NCBI GenBank assembly: GCA_914767885.1
Contig: CAJZBQ010000020.1
Span: 868,001-932,000, forward strand
Length of the DNA stretch: 64,000 nucleotides
Reading direction: 5' to 3'
Source of the DNA: Blepharisma stoltei
Lineage: Eukaryota; Ciliophora; Heterotrichea; Heterotrichida; Blepharismidae
Each line of letters begins with the position of its first letter. Within the stretch, counting starts at the first letter, position 1. Of this stretch, positions 31,698-42,900 are shown piece by piece. Position numbers and translations under genes: made by a program. Below the pieces are notes generated by a model. It worked only from the letters and a program-made list of their open reading frames with translations, ran no database searches and was not told the DNA's origin.

Positions 31698-33762
31698 ATG
31701 AGTAAAATAGAGAGTAGATACCACTGAACACAGATAACTCTCCCTCAGCTCCAAGAATTTGTATTTACTGACGGTATGAATTATTGGGATAATCCCATTG
31801 ATTCTCAAAACTACAAAGTTTCTGGAGCAGGTGTATATGCAGTGTTCCATGGACGAGTAATTCAAATAAATACTAAGCCGAGCCACTTATTACTAATTAC
31901 AGATCTTGATAACACTCTTGTAGGCTGGAACCGTGAAGCTAAAAACTCACTTAAAAAATTCAACAACTTTTGAATTTCAAATCATTATTTCAATGGATCC
32001 AAACTTGTTTATAATACAGGTCGAAGCTTTGACGGCTATATTGATTTATTTCAGCGTGGCTTCGAATTGCTTGATCCTGATTTGCTTATTGTTTCAGTTG
32101 GAAGCAATGCATATACTAGATTAGATTAACGATATGTATTTAAGGTCCCTGCTTCCATGCGTGACATTCCTCCGCGCTCCCGTGAGGAGCCGTGCTGGCA
32201 CGAGCGAAAAGGATGGACTTCCATCACTGGTTCTCTGAGCCCAGGCCGAAACCCTGGTTTCTCGGTAGTGGGTTGCCCTATTGGGTCGTCAGCCGACCGT
32301 CGCCGAGCACCACCATTTCCAACTCAGCCTTCCGCCCCGAGTTACGCCAGTCTTTGTCTCCGGTTGGCCAGGCCGTCCTTCTTTTAAGGACCCTTTTAAA
32401 CTGGAGAGACCGCCTTGTTGTCTAATCTGCCTCCCTTTTTCCCAGCTTATCCGCTTGAGAAAATCTCAATCGCTTCCGCGATTCGGGGCAGACCACAGTA
32501 GCAGCTTGAGCAGGTAAGTCGCCCTGCTCCATTTCGGGCACCCACTGGCTTGGGCGCTGCTGGAAAAAGAAGATGCTCCTAACTGCCCTAGGATCTGGCC
32601 ACGATCAGCGGGTCTGTGTTCTCCCCTGGTTATCACCAGGGTCCAGATATTGCTGGGCTAAGTCGCTTCTCCTGAAAACCATGCCCGGATATACATGGGT
32701 TACCGTCACTGGGAGGACGGATCGGACGTCATACGCCATTTTATGTATATGGAAGCAATGCATATACTATCAATCCGAACAATGGCGAATATGTCAATAG
32801 AGAGGATTATAATAGCTTCATTCAAAAGGAAAACTGAGACTCATTTATTATAAATAGGCTGCTTCTATACGAATTCAAATGATTAAAACTCCCAGGGTTT
32901 ATTCATATTTTTCCTGGGAAAATTATCTTGAAATCGTCAGTAGAAGATATGTCGGCAAACTTTTCAAGATTTAAGGAGTTTTTAAGAAATAAAGGAAATC
33001 ATGAAAGATGTGAAAAAGTATATCTATTTATAGAAATAAATGGCTTTAAAATTACGCTGTTCTCATTTGCTACAAAAAATAGTATGAAGGCTATTGTTGT
33101 CAAAACATATTATTATTATCCATATAATTATAATAAATGCAAGGGCTATTCTGTCAAGAGATGGGGAAGACTATATGATTGATATTGTACCATTAGAAGG
33201 AGGGAAAAAATTAGGTGTACTGTTTGCTCACTCCCCCCTCTATGAATGAACAAAAAAATCTTGTTTAGTTTTTATTTTTAAAAAAATTATATATAAATTT
33301 ATAGAAAAATTTTTTTTCGAAATTTAAAAAAATCCTAATTCGCAAATATTAATTTAATTTGTAATAAAGCGCGCAATTTGTTTAAAATAGTAACAGAATT
33401 AGCTCGAGATGTCATTATATTAATTATCACTTATACATCAAAATTTATTCTATAAAAAATTTTTGTTCACTCACGGAGGATGGGTTTTTGGGCAAAAAAT
33501 AAGGATTTTTCTAATGTTTTTGTTCGCTCATGGAGTAGGGAGTCAGGAAATGTTTGGGTTTAGAGATGAAGAAACTTTGGTAGCTGGGGATTCAGAAAAT
33601 GACATCCAAATGTTTAGAGGAAATCATTGAGGAGTTTGCGTTGCCAACTCTCAAGGTGAGTTGGTGGCATGGCTTCAAAAGAAAAATAGATCTAACAAGT
33701 ATAAATCGGAATGCCAATATGCAGATGCAATTATAGAAGCTGCACTTAAAATTACTAGCTAA
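31698..33762 (+). CDS. HAD-family sucrose-phosphate-phosphatase-like protein with N-terminal carbohydrate-binding-like region
   Basis: The N-terminal 70 residues have FVFTDGMNYWDNP and an NYKVSGAGVYAVF strand, like starch-binding modules. The HAD core follows: LLLITDLDNTLVG (motif I, with the nucleophile Asp), TGRSFDGY, a cap domain, DIVPLEGGKKLG, and GDSENDIQMF (motif IV). The motif order and spacing match sucrose-6-phosphate phosphatases and related HAD-IIB enzymes. Two elements interrupt it: a retroposon (32119-32769) and a MITE (33231-33545). Their removal restores SNAYTINPNN and LFAQEMFGFRD. One further 1-nt excess between about 33040 and 33136 breaks the frame, probably an assembly error. 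Confidence 0.8.
32119..32769. mobile_element. GC-rich retroposon with 20-bp target-site duplication
   Basis: TGGAAGCAATGCATATACTA occurs at 32099-32118 and again, identically, at 32750-32769. The 631-bp body is GC-rich, begins GATTAGATTAAC and ends CATTTTATGTATA. No long coding frame is found, so it is a SINE-like or truncated LINE copy. Confidence 0.88.
33231..33545. mobile_element. CCGTGAG-family MITE with TCA flanks
   Basis: 315-bp copy whose boundaries are TCA on both sides (33228-33230 and 33543-33545). Excision leaving one TCA restores the HAD protein frame; a TA-based excision does not. Ends somewhat eroded (CTCCCCCCTCTATGAATGAAC). Confidence 0.85.
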
Positions 33763-34157
33763 TAATCAAGCTTTTCTTGATTAATATACTTATTAAATTC
33801 TTACTATCTAACTCAGCCTTAATTTATTTATCTTTTCGACTACTGTCTAGATGTCTGTATAATAAATATATCAAAATCAAAGTCAAAATCCCTAACTTCC
33901 CTGTCTAAGAGTAATCAAAATTGTTGGAAAATCCTATTTTGTGGAAATTAGCCCCTTTAAGGGTAGCAAAAATATTTTTGAGTATAAAATTAATAATTGA
34001 TATAAAAGATCTTTGGCTGATTGCATTAAATTTGCAGCTTTTATTATTATTTAATATATAATTTAATATGGTCTATTGGACCTATTTTGGGACCAATAGG
34101 CCAGTTTACTGGTTTCAAAAAAGGCCCAATTCATTTCATAAAAATATACCTTGCATC
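33763..34157. other. Intergenic region between convergent genes
   Basis: 395 bp AT-rich; a GGTCTATTGGACC...GGACCAATAGGCC inverted pair near 34070-34105 could form a hairpin. No gene seen. Confidence 0.45.
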
Positions 34158-36379
34158 TTAAGCTATCAAAAAATAATTCTTGCTATTAAAAAGGGTGATT
34201 AAGCTACACCACACAATTCCTTGATATAGCTCTAGCCTTCTAATATCATTTGAAGCAATGCCCCACACCACTAAATCACCGATAATTTTCCCAAATAGCA
34301 CTGCTTGTGTTGAAAGAAAGCCACTATCTGCTAATCCTTTTGATATTTTTTTAGGCAATTTTATAGAAATTAACGAATTTGAAACTCCATCTGCCACATC
34401 AGTTGCTAAAAATATAATAATTGAACTTATCCTTCCTCTCTTTAAATTGAAACAAAAATCCTGCTTCAGATTTTTTTGTTTTAAAAATTATATTAAACTT
34501 TTCTAAAAAAAAATTAAAAAAATATATATTGAACGAATTTTATTTTATTTTATGTAAAATTAATTTAAGATTAATTGCTACAGTGTGAAAAATGTTTAAA
34601 TAATATTCTGCTTACACTTTTACCATTAAATTAAGTCAAATTTATAAAAATAGTATCATCACCTATAAGAAGCATCCAAGAAAATGGAAATTTTACATAT
34701 ATTTTATCTCAATTTAAAAGGGGAGGTAGGGTAAACTGGAATTCTGAAATATCTCCAAAGTCCAGAAACAAGCCACTCCCTACTATAACAGCAATTCCAG
34801 CAATAAATAAAAATTCTCTCTCACTAAATTTAACAGTCAAAACCCCAATGAAGCAGTGAGATATCATAGGAATTAGGCACAAACTTGATATTAAAATCCC
34901 TAAATAGTTAAAAGAAAGCTCATTGTCCTTGAAAAATGGGAATTTGGTTATAGGAGCTGACGATATAAAGCCTTCCTGTATCAATGATGCTACTATAAGC
35001 GTTCACACACAGAGACCTACAGCTCAATAGCTATGATTCCAGTGGTTTGAATTATTAAATCCATTAATGATCAGCTCTTTTGAGGTGTCTTCAAAAACAA
35101 ATAGAAATATAATTAAATATAGAACCATTACACATGTCCAGATGATCGTCGAAAATATTTGTTCACCATACGATAATACAGAAAAATTAATGATGTCAAA
35201 AAATACAGCTAAAAGTGGGCCACTAGCCATGCCAATTGCAATGATTAATACAAGGCCTGCGCTTCATCTTGCTCGGTTTTCATTAGATACATGCTCAGCC
35301 ATGTACATTTTTGAGATTAAGCCTGAGCCGCCTATTCCTAATAAAAGACGGCCTAAAAATAATAGACTTCCAAGCTCAAAATGCAAGGCAAGTCCATTGG
35401 TGATATTACCTAGTAAAATTCAAAGTGCTGCAGTTCCTATAGGCAATTTATAGCTATATCTTGTCCATATCCCTGTAATCATACCAAAAACCAATGATGC
35501 CATAGGCGTACAAGCATTTAGCAGCCCAACATAAGATTCTGCATAATCAAGCTCTTTAAGATAATATTTTGAAGTAATGCAAAGCATGCACACATTGCTG
35601 GAATATAAAAACACTAAAACTAATATCAATACTAAGTTTCTCATAGGCGAGCTCCTAGGTTCAATTATAACTGGGCCTTCAATATCATTACCCACTTGGT
35701 GATAAAGATACACAGCAAGAGGCTTATTGTTTTTCACTAATTATATAATACGCTTGTAATGCTTATTTTTAAAATCATCAATTGTGAGATCAAGAATTTC
35801 TAATTTGTCTTTTAAACTAGCACCCAATAAAGATTCTTGGTTTTTATGCTCAATTAAATTTTTGCATTTAGGGTAGTGGATATTTTGCAAGTCATCAAGG
35901 ATTTTTTGTAAAATATTTTCTGACAGGGCATTGCTGAATTTTTTGTTTATGTTATGTAGTCTATTTTGAATTATATCTCTTGCTCTTTTTTGGTATTTAA
36001 AAATATGTGATTCATATCTCTTAATAAGAACTCTTGTTGCCTGTAAGTTTAAAACCATAAATAAACAGATTTCCATTGACTCGTGAGCAAGCTTAATCAA
36101 TGTTTCTAAATAAACATGGAGGTCCTCTGAGTGCCACTTTCTTAATGATTTTTTTTCTTCTTTTAAATTTAGCCTCATTTCTTCTAAAGAAACCAAGGTG
36201 TGAACATAAAAGCTAGTAAATCGATCGACTTCTTCTTCAAGCTTACTAAAAAATGGACTGTTTTCTTCTAAAGAGATTGAAAACTCAAACCCACTTAATT
36301 CTGAAATTGCTGGTAAATCTAGATATTTGTTAAATCATTGTGGCCGCTTTGAGACTGCAAATTTTTCATCAAAATGCAT
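34158..36379 (-). CDS. SPX-MFS phosphate transporter
   Basis: Exons 36379-35752, 35736-34729 and 34429-34158 give 635 residues. The N-terminal 210 residues are an SPX domain (MHFDEKFAVSKRPQWFNKYLD, then a basic KYQKRARDII helix that would bind inositol pyrophosphates). A 15-nt intron (GTATTATATAATTAG, 35737-35751) joins it to a twelve-helix major facilitator domain with GRLLLGIGGSGL. This is the SPX-MFS (PHT5/vacuolar phosphate transporter) arrangement. An IES at 34430-34728 splits the last helices and its removal gives FQFTLSSIIIF in frame. Confidence 0.9.
34430..34728. mobile_element. TTTAAATTG-family MITE / IES in SPX-MFS gene
   Basis: 299 bp between TA at 34428-34429 and 34727-34728. Ends TCCTTCCTCTCTTTAAATTG and, on the other strand, CCTCCCCTTTTAAATTG. 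Restores the transporter frame. Confidence 0.88.
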
Positions 36380-36587
36380 GATTATTATTAATGGTTTTTA
36401 GCAAATAGCAATGATACTAATTTCTAGGTTTTGTGAAAGATATTTTAAATTTTGTTCATTAAGCAAAGAAATAAATAGTAAATACTAGCGAAATTTAATT
36501 TGAAATATAAAATTAGGACTTAAGTTATTTTTCGATTATTCCGCATTAAATCCTAATAACTCTTATTATAATAGCAAAAAATTCATA

Positions 36588-39500
36588 TTAAATATGCGCA
36601 TCTTTTGTAAAATTCGTCCTATACACACTCGATTTTGGGTGTATTGGTGGTAAATATTCTTTTTTATTTCCAGGGCTCAGTGATCTTTGCCGTTTTTCTC
36701 TTTCCACCAAGCTCAAAATTTTAGTTAATTTTGTATCAAGCCCATCCAATTTATCTTCAACCCCTTTCATCTGGCTTCTCATTGCTACATATTCAGTCTC
36801 ATTTTCCTGTCCAAATGATTGCGAAAGTCCTTTATCCATACTTTCACTTAAAATGGAAGTCCCTGTTTTTTTCCTCTCCAATTTCCTTTCAACCCTTTCT
36901 ATTTTTTGTTGTCCAGCAATATTATTAAAGCTCACTTCTTTTTTAAGCTCTACTGTTTCTAATAGATCAATAATTTCTTGTTTTGAAGAGTTATTTCTTC
37001 GTTTTCTTTCTTCAGAAACTTGCTTTAGTTCTTGGGCGACTCTTGGATATTCAATCATCATGATGTCGAAAATATTTTTTGTAAGGATAAGGAGCTCAGT
37101 TTTTCACTCTGAGAGGACTGAGAACTCACGTGGGGATTGCTCTATAAGCTCGATTTCTCCAAAATATGACCCAGATATCATATTTTTAAATACGAGGTTG
37201 TTTCGGCCGTATACAAAGCCAACTCTTCCATCAACAATGAAATAGGCTTCATCTGCATAATCACCTTTTTTATATAAAAATTGTTTTGGTTTGATAATGG
37301 TGTGCTTTAGACGTGGGAGAATATCAGCTAAAAATGCTACTTCTTTATTAGAAAAAAAATTAATTTTTTGAGCTGCACATTGGAACATTGACATTCCAAT
37401 GTCATATCGTAAAGTTTTGGGAAGGTCAGAAATGATATTAGATCTTTCATTGTCGTCTAATGTTAAGGTTTCTAAATGGATTTTTATCTTTTTTCCTATT
37501 TCAAGGGTTAGATTTGGAGGAAGCATTGTGTCTTTTGAAAATAGATCAATTAATTGCATTTTGGCATTTATTAAGGAAAAAAATTTGGATATATAAGTGA
37601 TAATTAGTATAATGAAATCTAGAGCTAATTCTGTTTAATTTTAAACAAATTGCGTTTTTAAAACATAAATTTTGCAAATTAAATTAATATTTGCTTCCCA
37701 ATTTTTGCAAATTAGGATTTTTTTAAATTTCGAAAAAAATATTTTTTATAAAATTTTATATATAAAATTTTTTTTTTAAAAAAAAAAATTAACCCCCCTC
37801 CGTGAGCGAACAAAATTTTTTTGTTCGCTCACGGAGGGGGGGGGGGGGGAGTAAGGATTTTTTTTTCATCCATAGAGCTAAGGACTGAAGATAGAGAACC
37901 AACTACAAATGAATAAAATCCTATCCCAAAAATCATCCATATTATAGAAATTATCATTTCAGCTTCTGTCGTTGCATGGATATCTCCAAATCCTACTGTG
38001 GTCAAAACAGTTACAGCCCAGTACATGCTAGCTAAATATAAATATCCGCTGGATTCATCTACCATCTTACTAACTACAACCCATGTATCCGGATTAAAAT
38101 TATCCAATTTAGCTGAATAATATCACATGCACGCACATAGATGGACTAATATTGCTATGATCGCTATACCTGAAAACAGCCTTGCAACTCCTTGGTGAGA
38201 TGTAAAAAACAAGCCAACTTTGTCTGACTTTAAAAATGTATCGAGGATTTTTACTATTCGACTAGCTCTTACTATTCTTGTTAATCTTGCCATTCTTAAA
38301 AGACGAACTAAAGAGCTTGAATTATTTTCAGATGCTGGTAATAAAGTAAAAGGAAACACAGAAACACAATCGATAATAAAAGTACCTCTTATGTAATTTA
38401 AGGCTATTGATTTTCTTGAATAAATAACTTTTCCGTCTTTATTTGTATAGGCTGTGTTAAATATCACTAAAATATCTAATCCGAATCCAATAGCGACTGT
38501 AGTGTCGAAATAATATCAAAACCCTTCTCCGTTTAGATTATCAGTAAACGATATGAGCCAAGGCATGATAATTAAAGTATACCCTAAAAAAAACAAAATA
38601 ATAGTGTTTCATATAGATAAGATTATGGAATCTGGAAGAAAAACAGTGTATCTAACTTTTATTGCCTCAGTTTCAACTTTTTCTTCCACATATTTTTTGG
38701 CAGCACAAAAGTCTTCAAAACTAATCTTCTCTATATTTTTGTTTTTTTTCTACTGATTATAAATTTTTCATTAGAATATATATAAAGCTCATTATCTGCA
38801 GTTAAAAAACCTACGCTAATTTTTTTTTCATAACATGCTGAATATTTTTTTTATAAGAATTGTGAGCGTCAAATAAAAGCGACCCAGTTCCATACAACCT
38901 GATATCTTCAAGCATTAAAGTAAACATACGAAAACCCTTCATTTTTCTCTTTGCTCTTTGAAAAATAGCGTAAGCACTAAAATTCTGCACAGGCTTACTT
39001 ACTCCCCCCCCCCCCTCCGTGAGCGAACAAAACCATTAGAAAAATCGCCATTTTTTGACCAAAAACCCACCCTCCGTGAGTGAACAAAAATTTTTTTAAT
39101 AGAAAAAATTTTAATGGAAAAAAATTTTGATATATAAGTGATAATTAGTATAATGAAATCTAGAGCTAATTCTGTTTAATTTTAAACAAATTGCGTTTTA
39201 AAACATAAATTTTGCAAATTAAATTAATATTTGCTTCCCAATTTTTGCAAATTAGGATTTTTTTAAATTTCGAAAAAAATATTTTTTAGAAAATTTATAT
39301 ATAAATTTTTTTTTAAAAAAAAAAATTAACCCCCCTCCGTGAGCGAACAAAATTTTTTTGTTCGCTCACGGAGGGGGGGGGGGGAGTTATAATATAAATT
39401 CTCTGCGCCGAGAAGTCAGGCTTTGTTCGAGTGAACTGTCAGAATCTTCATCTATTGAAATTAAATTTGGCATTTGACTGGTTGTGAGCTCGCTTTCTTC

Positions 39501-39590
39501 AAATGAAGGGACTGAATCATATTGATAGCGTAAATTAGGCTTTTTAGCCTTCACATCTGATAGTTTTAGTGTTTCTTCTGCGCTTGACAT
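36588..39590 (-). CDS. Cyclic-nucleotide-binding potassium channel
   Basis: Blocks 39590-39392, 39001-38811, 38795-37854 and 37573-36588 make about 772 residues. Seen: six-helix channel with an Arg-rich S4 (RLLRMARLTRIVRASRIVKI), pore VLTTVGFGDIHA, a C-linker and a cyclic-nucleotide-binding domain (YKKGDYADEAYFIVDGRVGF, SYFGEIELI). A 15-nt intron (38796-38810) and two MITE IESs are required. Three 1-nt corrections in A runs (near 38815, 38745 and 37858-37867) are also needed; all lie in homopolymers of eight or nine. The EAG/CNG class is clear; ligand and ion selectivity beyond GFGD are not. Confidence 0.85.
37574..37853. mobile_element. CCGTGAG-family MITE truncated at one end
   Basis: 280-bp copy with a full hairpin end at right but no terminal repeat at left: the element starts inside its body (GGAAAAAAATTTGGATATATAAG). 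It still separates two coding blocks of the channel gene and so must be excised. TA at 37572-37573 and 37852-37853. Confidence 0.8.
39002..39391. mobile_element. CCGTGAG-family MITE, reference-like full copy
   Basis: 390 bp. Left: C run, CCGTGAGCGAAC, 60-bp spacer, second CCGTGAGTGAAC; right: 50-bp perfect hairpin. In-frame joining needs TA at 39390-39391, two bases outside the usual GGAGT-TA end. Confidence 0.9.
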
Positions 39591-39591
39591 T

Positions 39592-39911
39592 GAATTTTTT
39601 GAGATTATTGATTAATTAAATATGAATCCGAAAAATCACAAAATAGAATTATTTGAAATAAAAGCAAATTAAAATAAAGAATTTTTAAAAATTTAGGTAT
39701 TTAATGCATTAATAAATAAAATAGTGGAATCATTCATTTTTCTTTAGTTGAATTATGCTAAAATTTTGATAGCACTTAGAATAAGTCACACATTGTCTTC
39801 GAGCTGAATCTTGTGCTATTAATAATAATTTGACAATCTATTTTTAAACAATTATATGAGCTATTCTTTTTAAATAATTAAATAAATATTTTATTTCCAT
39901 ATTTTTGCTGT
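39592..39911. other. AT-rich intergenic region
   Basis: 320 bp between two minus-strand genes; nothing recognised. Confidence 0.5.
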
Positions 39912-42900
39912 TTATGATATTTTATTAACAATTAAATTTTGAATCTCCAGCATATCACTTTCTAATGCTCCAATTCTCCACCACAATCTTATTACAGTAA
40001 TGCACAATAACACTATTATTCCAATTAAAGCATACATAACCCAGTCGCTTTCTTTTGATTTGGACTCCTCAACATTTATTGGTGGCAAAGGGGCCATTTC
40101 AACCTTTATTCCTAGCTGCTCTCCGATTTTTTTCTGTGCCATTGGAATTCACATAGTCTGAATTATCATTCTTCCTTCCTTAGTACCGGATCCTTCCATT
40201 TTCCCACCAAATATTGTGGATTTATTGAAAACAAGTCCATAGTGAGCTTCAAGGTTCGACTTGTCTTCTCCGTATATTCTTCATTTGAAATAAGCTTTAA
40301 AATAATCGCAATATGGAACCCCAATAATATCAACTACTGTGTCTATCACAAATTCAGTTTTGGATATAGCGCTTTCCCGAGGATGGCGCGGAATGGCGCC
40401 ATCCTCGGGAAAGTCAACTAAGCATCCACACGGGAACTGGGAGTTCCACGTGTGGATGCCATTTTTGACATGTGGGATCCAAACTTCCACATGTCAAAAT
40501 GGCATCCACACGTGGAACTCCCAGTTCCCGTGTGGATGCCTTCCTGGCTTTCCCGAGGATGGCGCCATTCCGCGCCATCCTCGGGAAAGCGCTATATAAG
40601 ATGCACTGTGTGTTCTTCAGCAGTCCCACATGAATCAGGCATAAATGGCAGTTTTTCACGCAGCTTGTGATTAAACTTCAGTTTTCTTGTCGATATTCTA
40701 GGCCAGGATCCTTCTTCAGCTCCTTCTTTATAATAATTCTGAATAGGGGGCGATCATTTGGTGATCTCCATGTCATATTCCCCTCTTGTTTTCAAATAGT
40801 CCATTAAAAAACCATTATCATCATCTGAAAAAAAATATTCAAAAACTTTTTGTGGACAAACATCAAGAGCAATAGGGCGCTGGATAAGATCGTATTTGAC
40901 ATATGACATAAATTAAATCTAAAATAAAATTATTATGCTGTTCATAATTTGATATAGCGCTTTCCCGAGGGATGGCGCGGAATGGCGCCATCCTCGGGAA
41001 AGTCAACTAAGCATCCACACGGGAACTGGGAGTTCCACGTGTGGATGCCATTTTTGACATGTGGGATCCAAACTTCCACATGTCAAAATGGCATCCACAC
41101 GTGGAACTCCCAGTTCCCGTGTGGGTGCCTTCCTGGCTTTCCCGAGGATGGCGCCATTCCGCGCCATCCTCGGGAAAGCGCTATAGTGCACTAGTCTTCA
41201 CTCATTTTGGCACAAAAGCTTGCCCTTTTGAATTTAAGATATGAACCACTGTTCAAGGAATTAGCTTTCAAGGGCAGAGCCACCGTCTGATGGGTTTGAG
41301 AGAAGGATCCGTGTGATAGGCAAAACCTGTCTAGCCCATCTGGCAGGTGCAGGAAAACATCGAATGAGAAGCAAAGCATCCTGCTTCAGTAGGATTATCT
41401 TTAAAATATTTTACTTGGCTTATGAAGAGCTTACTTTTGCAGCCAATCGTTTCGGCCCACCTCTCTATCAGAAGTGTCTCCTCAGGGCCCTACTTCCGTC
41501 AACTTCATCATTTTATTTCTCATATGACATAGGAAATTGTTCCACATTTACTACAGGGGTTCCTTTGATATCCCTCATTAATTTGCTTACTTCCCCCCTC
41601 CATGAGCGAACAAAAAAATCTTGTTCGCTCACTGAGGGTTAATTTGTTTTTTGAAATTTTAAAAAAATCCTAATTCGTAGAAATAGGAAAGCAAATATTA
41701 ATTTAATTTATAAAATTTATATGTTAAAACGCAATTTTTTAAAATTAAACAGAATTAGCTATAGATTTCGTTATCTAATTATCACTTATATATCAAATTA
41801 TTTTTTCATAAAATGCTTTTGTTCACTCACAGAGGGTGAGTTTTTAGGCAAAAATAGGGATTTTTTAATGGTTTTGTTCACTCACAGGAGGGGAGTTAGC
41901 TGAAGCCTATGATTTCGTGTTTCTACTTTAAATTCACATAAAATATGTGATCTTTTTGATGTTTGTGTTGGGGACATTTTCAGTAAATTATTTATGGTCG
42001 CCAAAGCTTGATCTCGAAATAAAAATGATGCGAATAAAATTTCACTGGAATGGGTAGTTATAGATAAAGCTGTATCAAAAATTAAGGCAATCTGACGTTT
42101 TTCTACTTTTATGATGTCAGATAAAGGTATAGCTAATAAAGTTTCTCTACCAAAAAGGGTGCTGGAGTTAAAATAAGAATGAAAACAGAGATGGGAAGTC
42201 GTCAGATACATCCTGCCATGTAGAAGAATTTTTTGACTCAATGCACAGGTGAAGCTATCAACAATTTGGGTTTCTGGGCTCAGCCCGAATTTCGTGATCA
42301 CATTTCCTTCTGGCTCGATCTCTTCTTCCTGAGTGCCAAGCTCTTCGCTTTCTAATGAAGCATTTCTTGATATTTGGGACATTTGCCGTATTTCTTTTAT
42401 AGAATCATCAGTAAGCTCTCTTTTCTGATATAAATTGATGTCTTTGTATTCTCCTTCAATCTCAAGCTCTCCAAGCTCTTTTTCTGCTCTATCAGCAATA
42501 TCATCTATTGAGTTGTACAGATCTTCTTCAAGCCTATGCAAGTCTTCAAATACTGCTTTTATATTTTCTATGCCTTTTTCTTAAATATTTATAGTAAGTT
42601 TAATATTTTTAATATAATTTACTTATAGACCATCCAATTAAAAAAGAATAAATTATTTTTTTCCTCTTCATTGCTTTCAGATAAAGTCCCGAGAATTTTG
42701 GACAAACTTGCTGATTTTGAATTAAAGAATTCTTTTATATTAGGTGAGTTCGTAGCTGATCTAGATGAATATGATCCTCTTTGAGATCTGTCGGTATATA
42801 TAGGATCATTTCCTTCCACAAAATTTAAAAGTGACACCCTTATAGATCTTTTAATATTTTCTTGGTTTTTTAGGACTTCAGAAAAGGGCTCAAGTCCTAG

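Noticed and set aside
32157-32800. Overlapping plus-strand frames in the GC-rich block
   Set aside because: They lie in the retroposon, overlap in all frames and show no reverse transcriptase or other domain.
40339-41244. Repeated frames on both strands (PHVELPVPVWM and similar)
   Set aside because: Produced by the palindromic fold-back element, whose two strands read alike.
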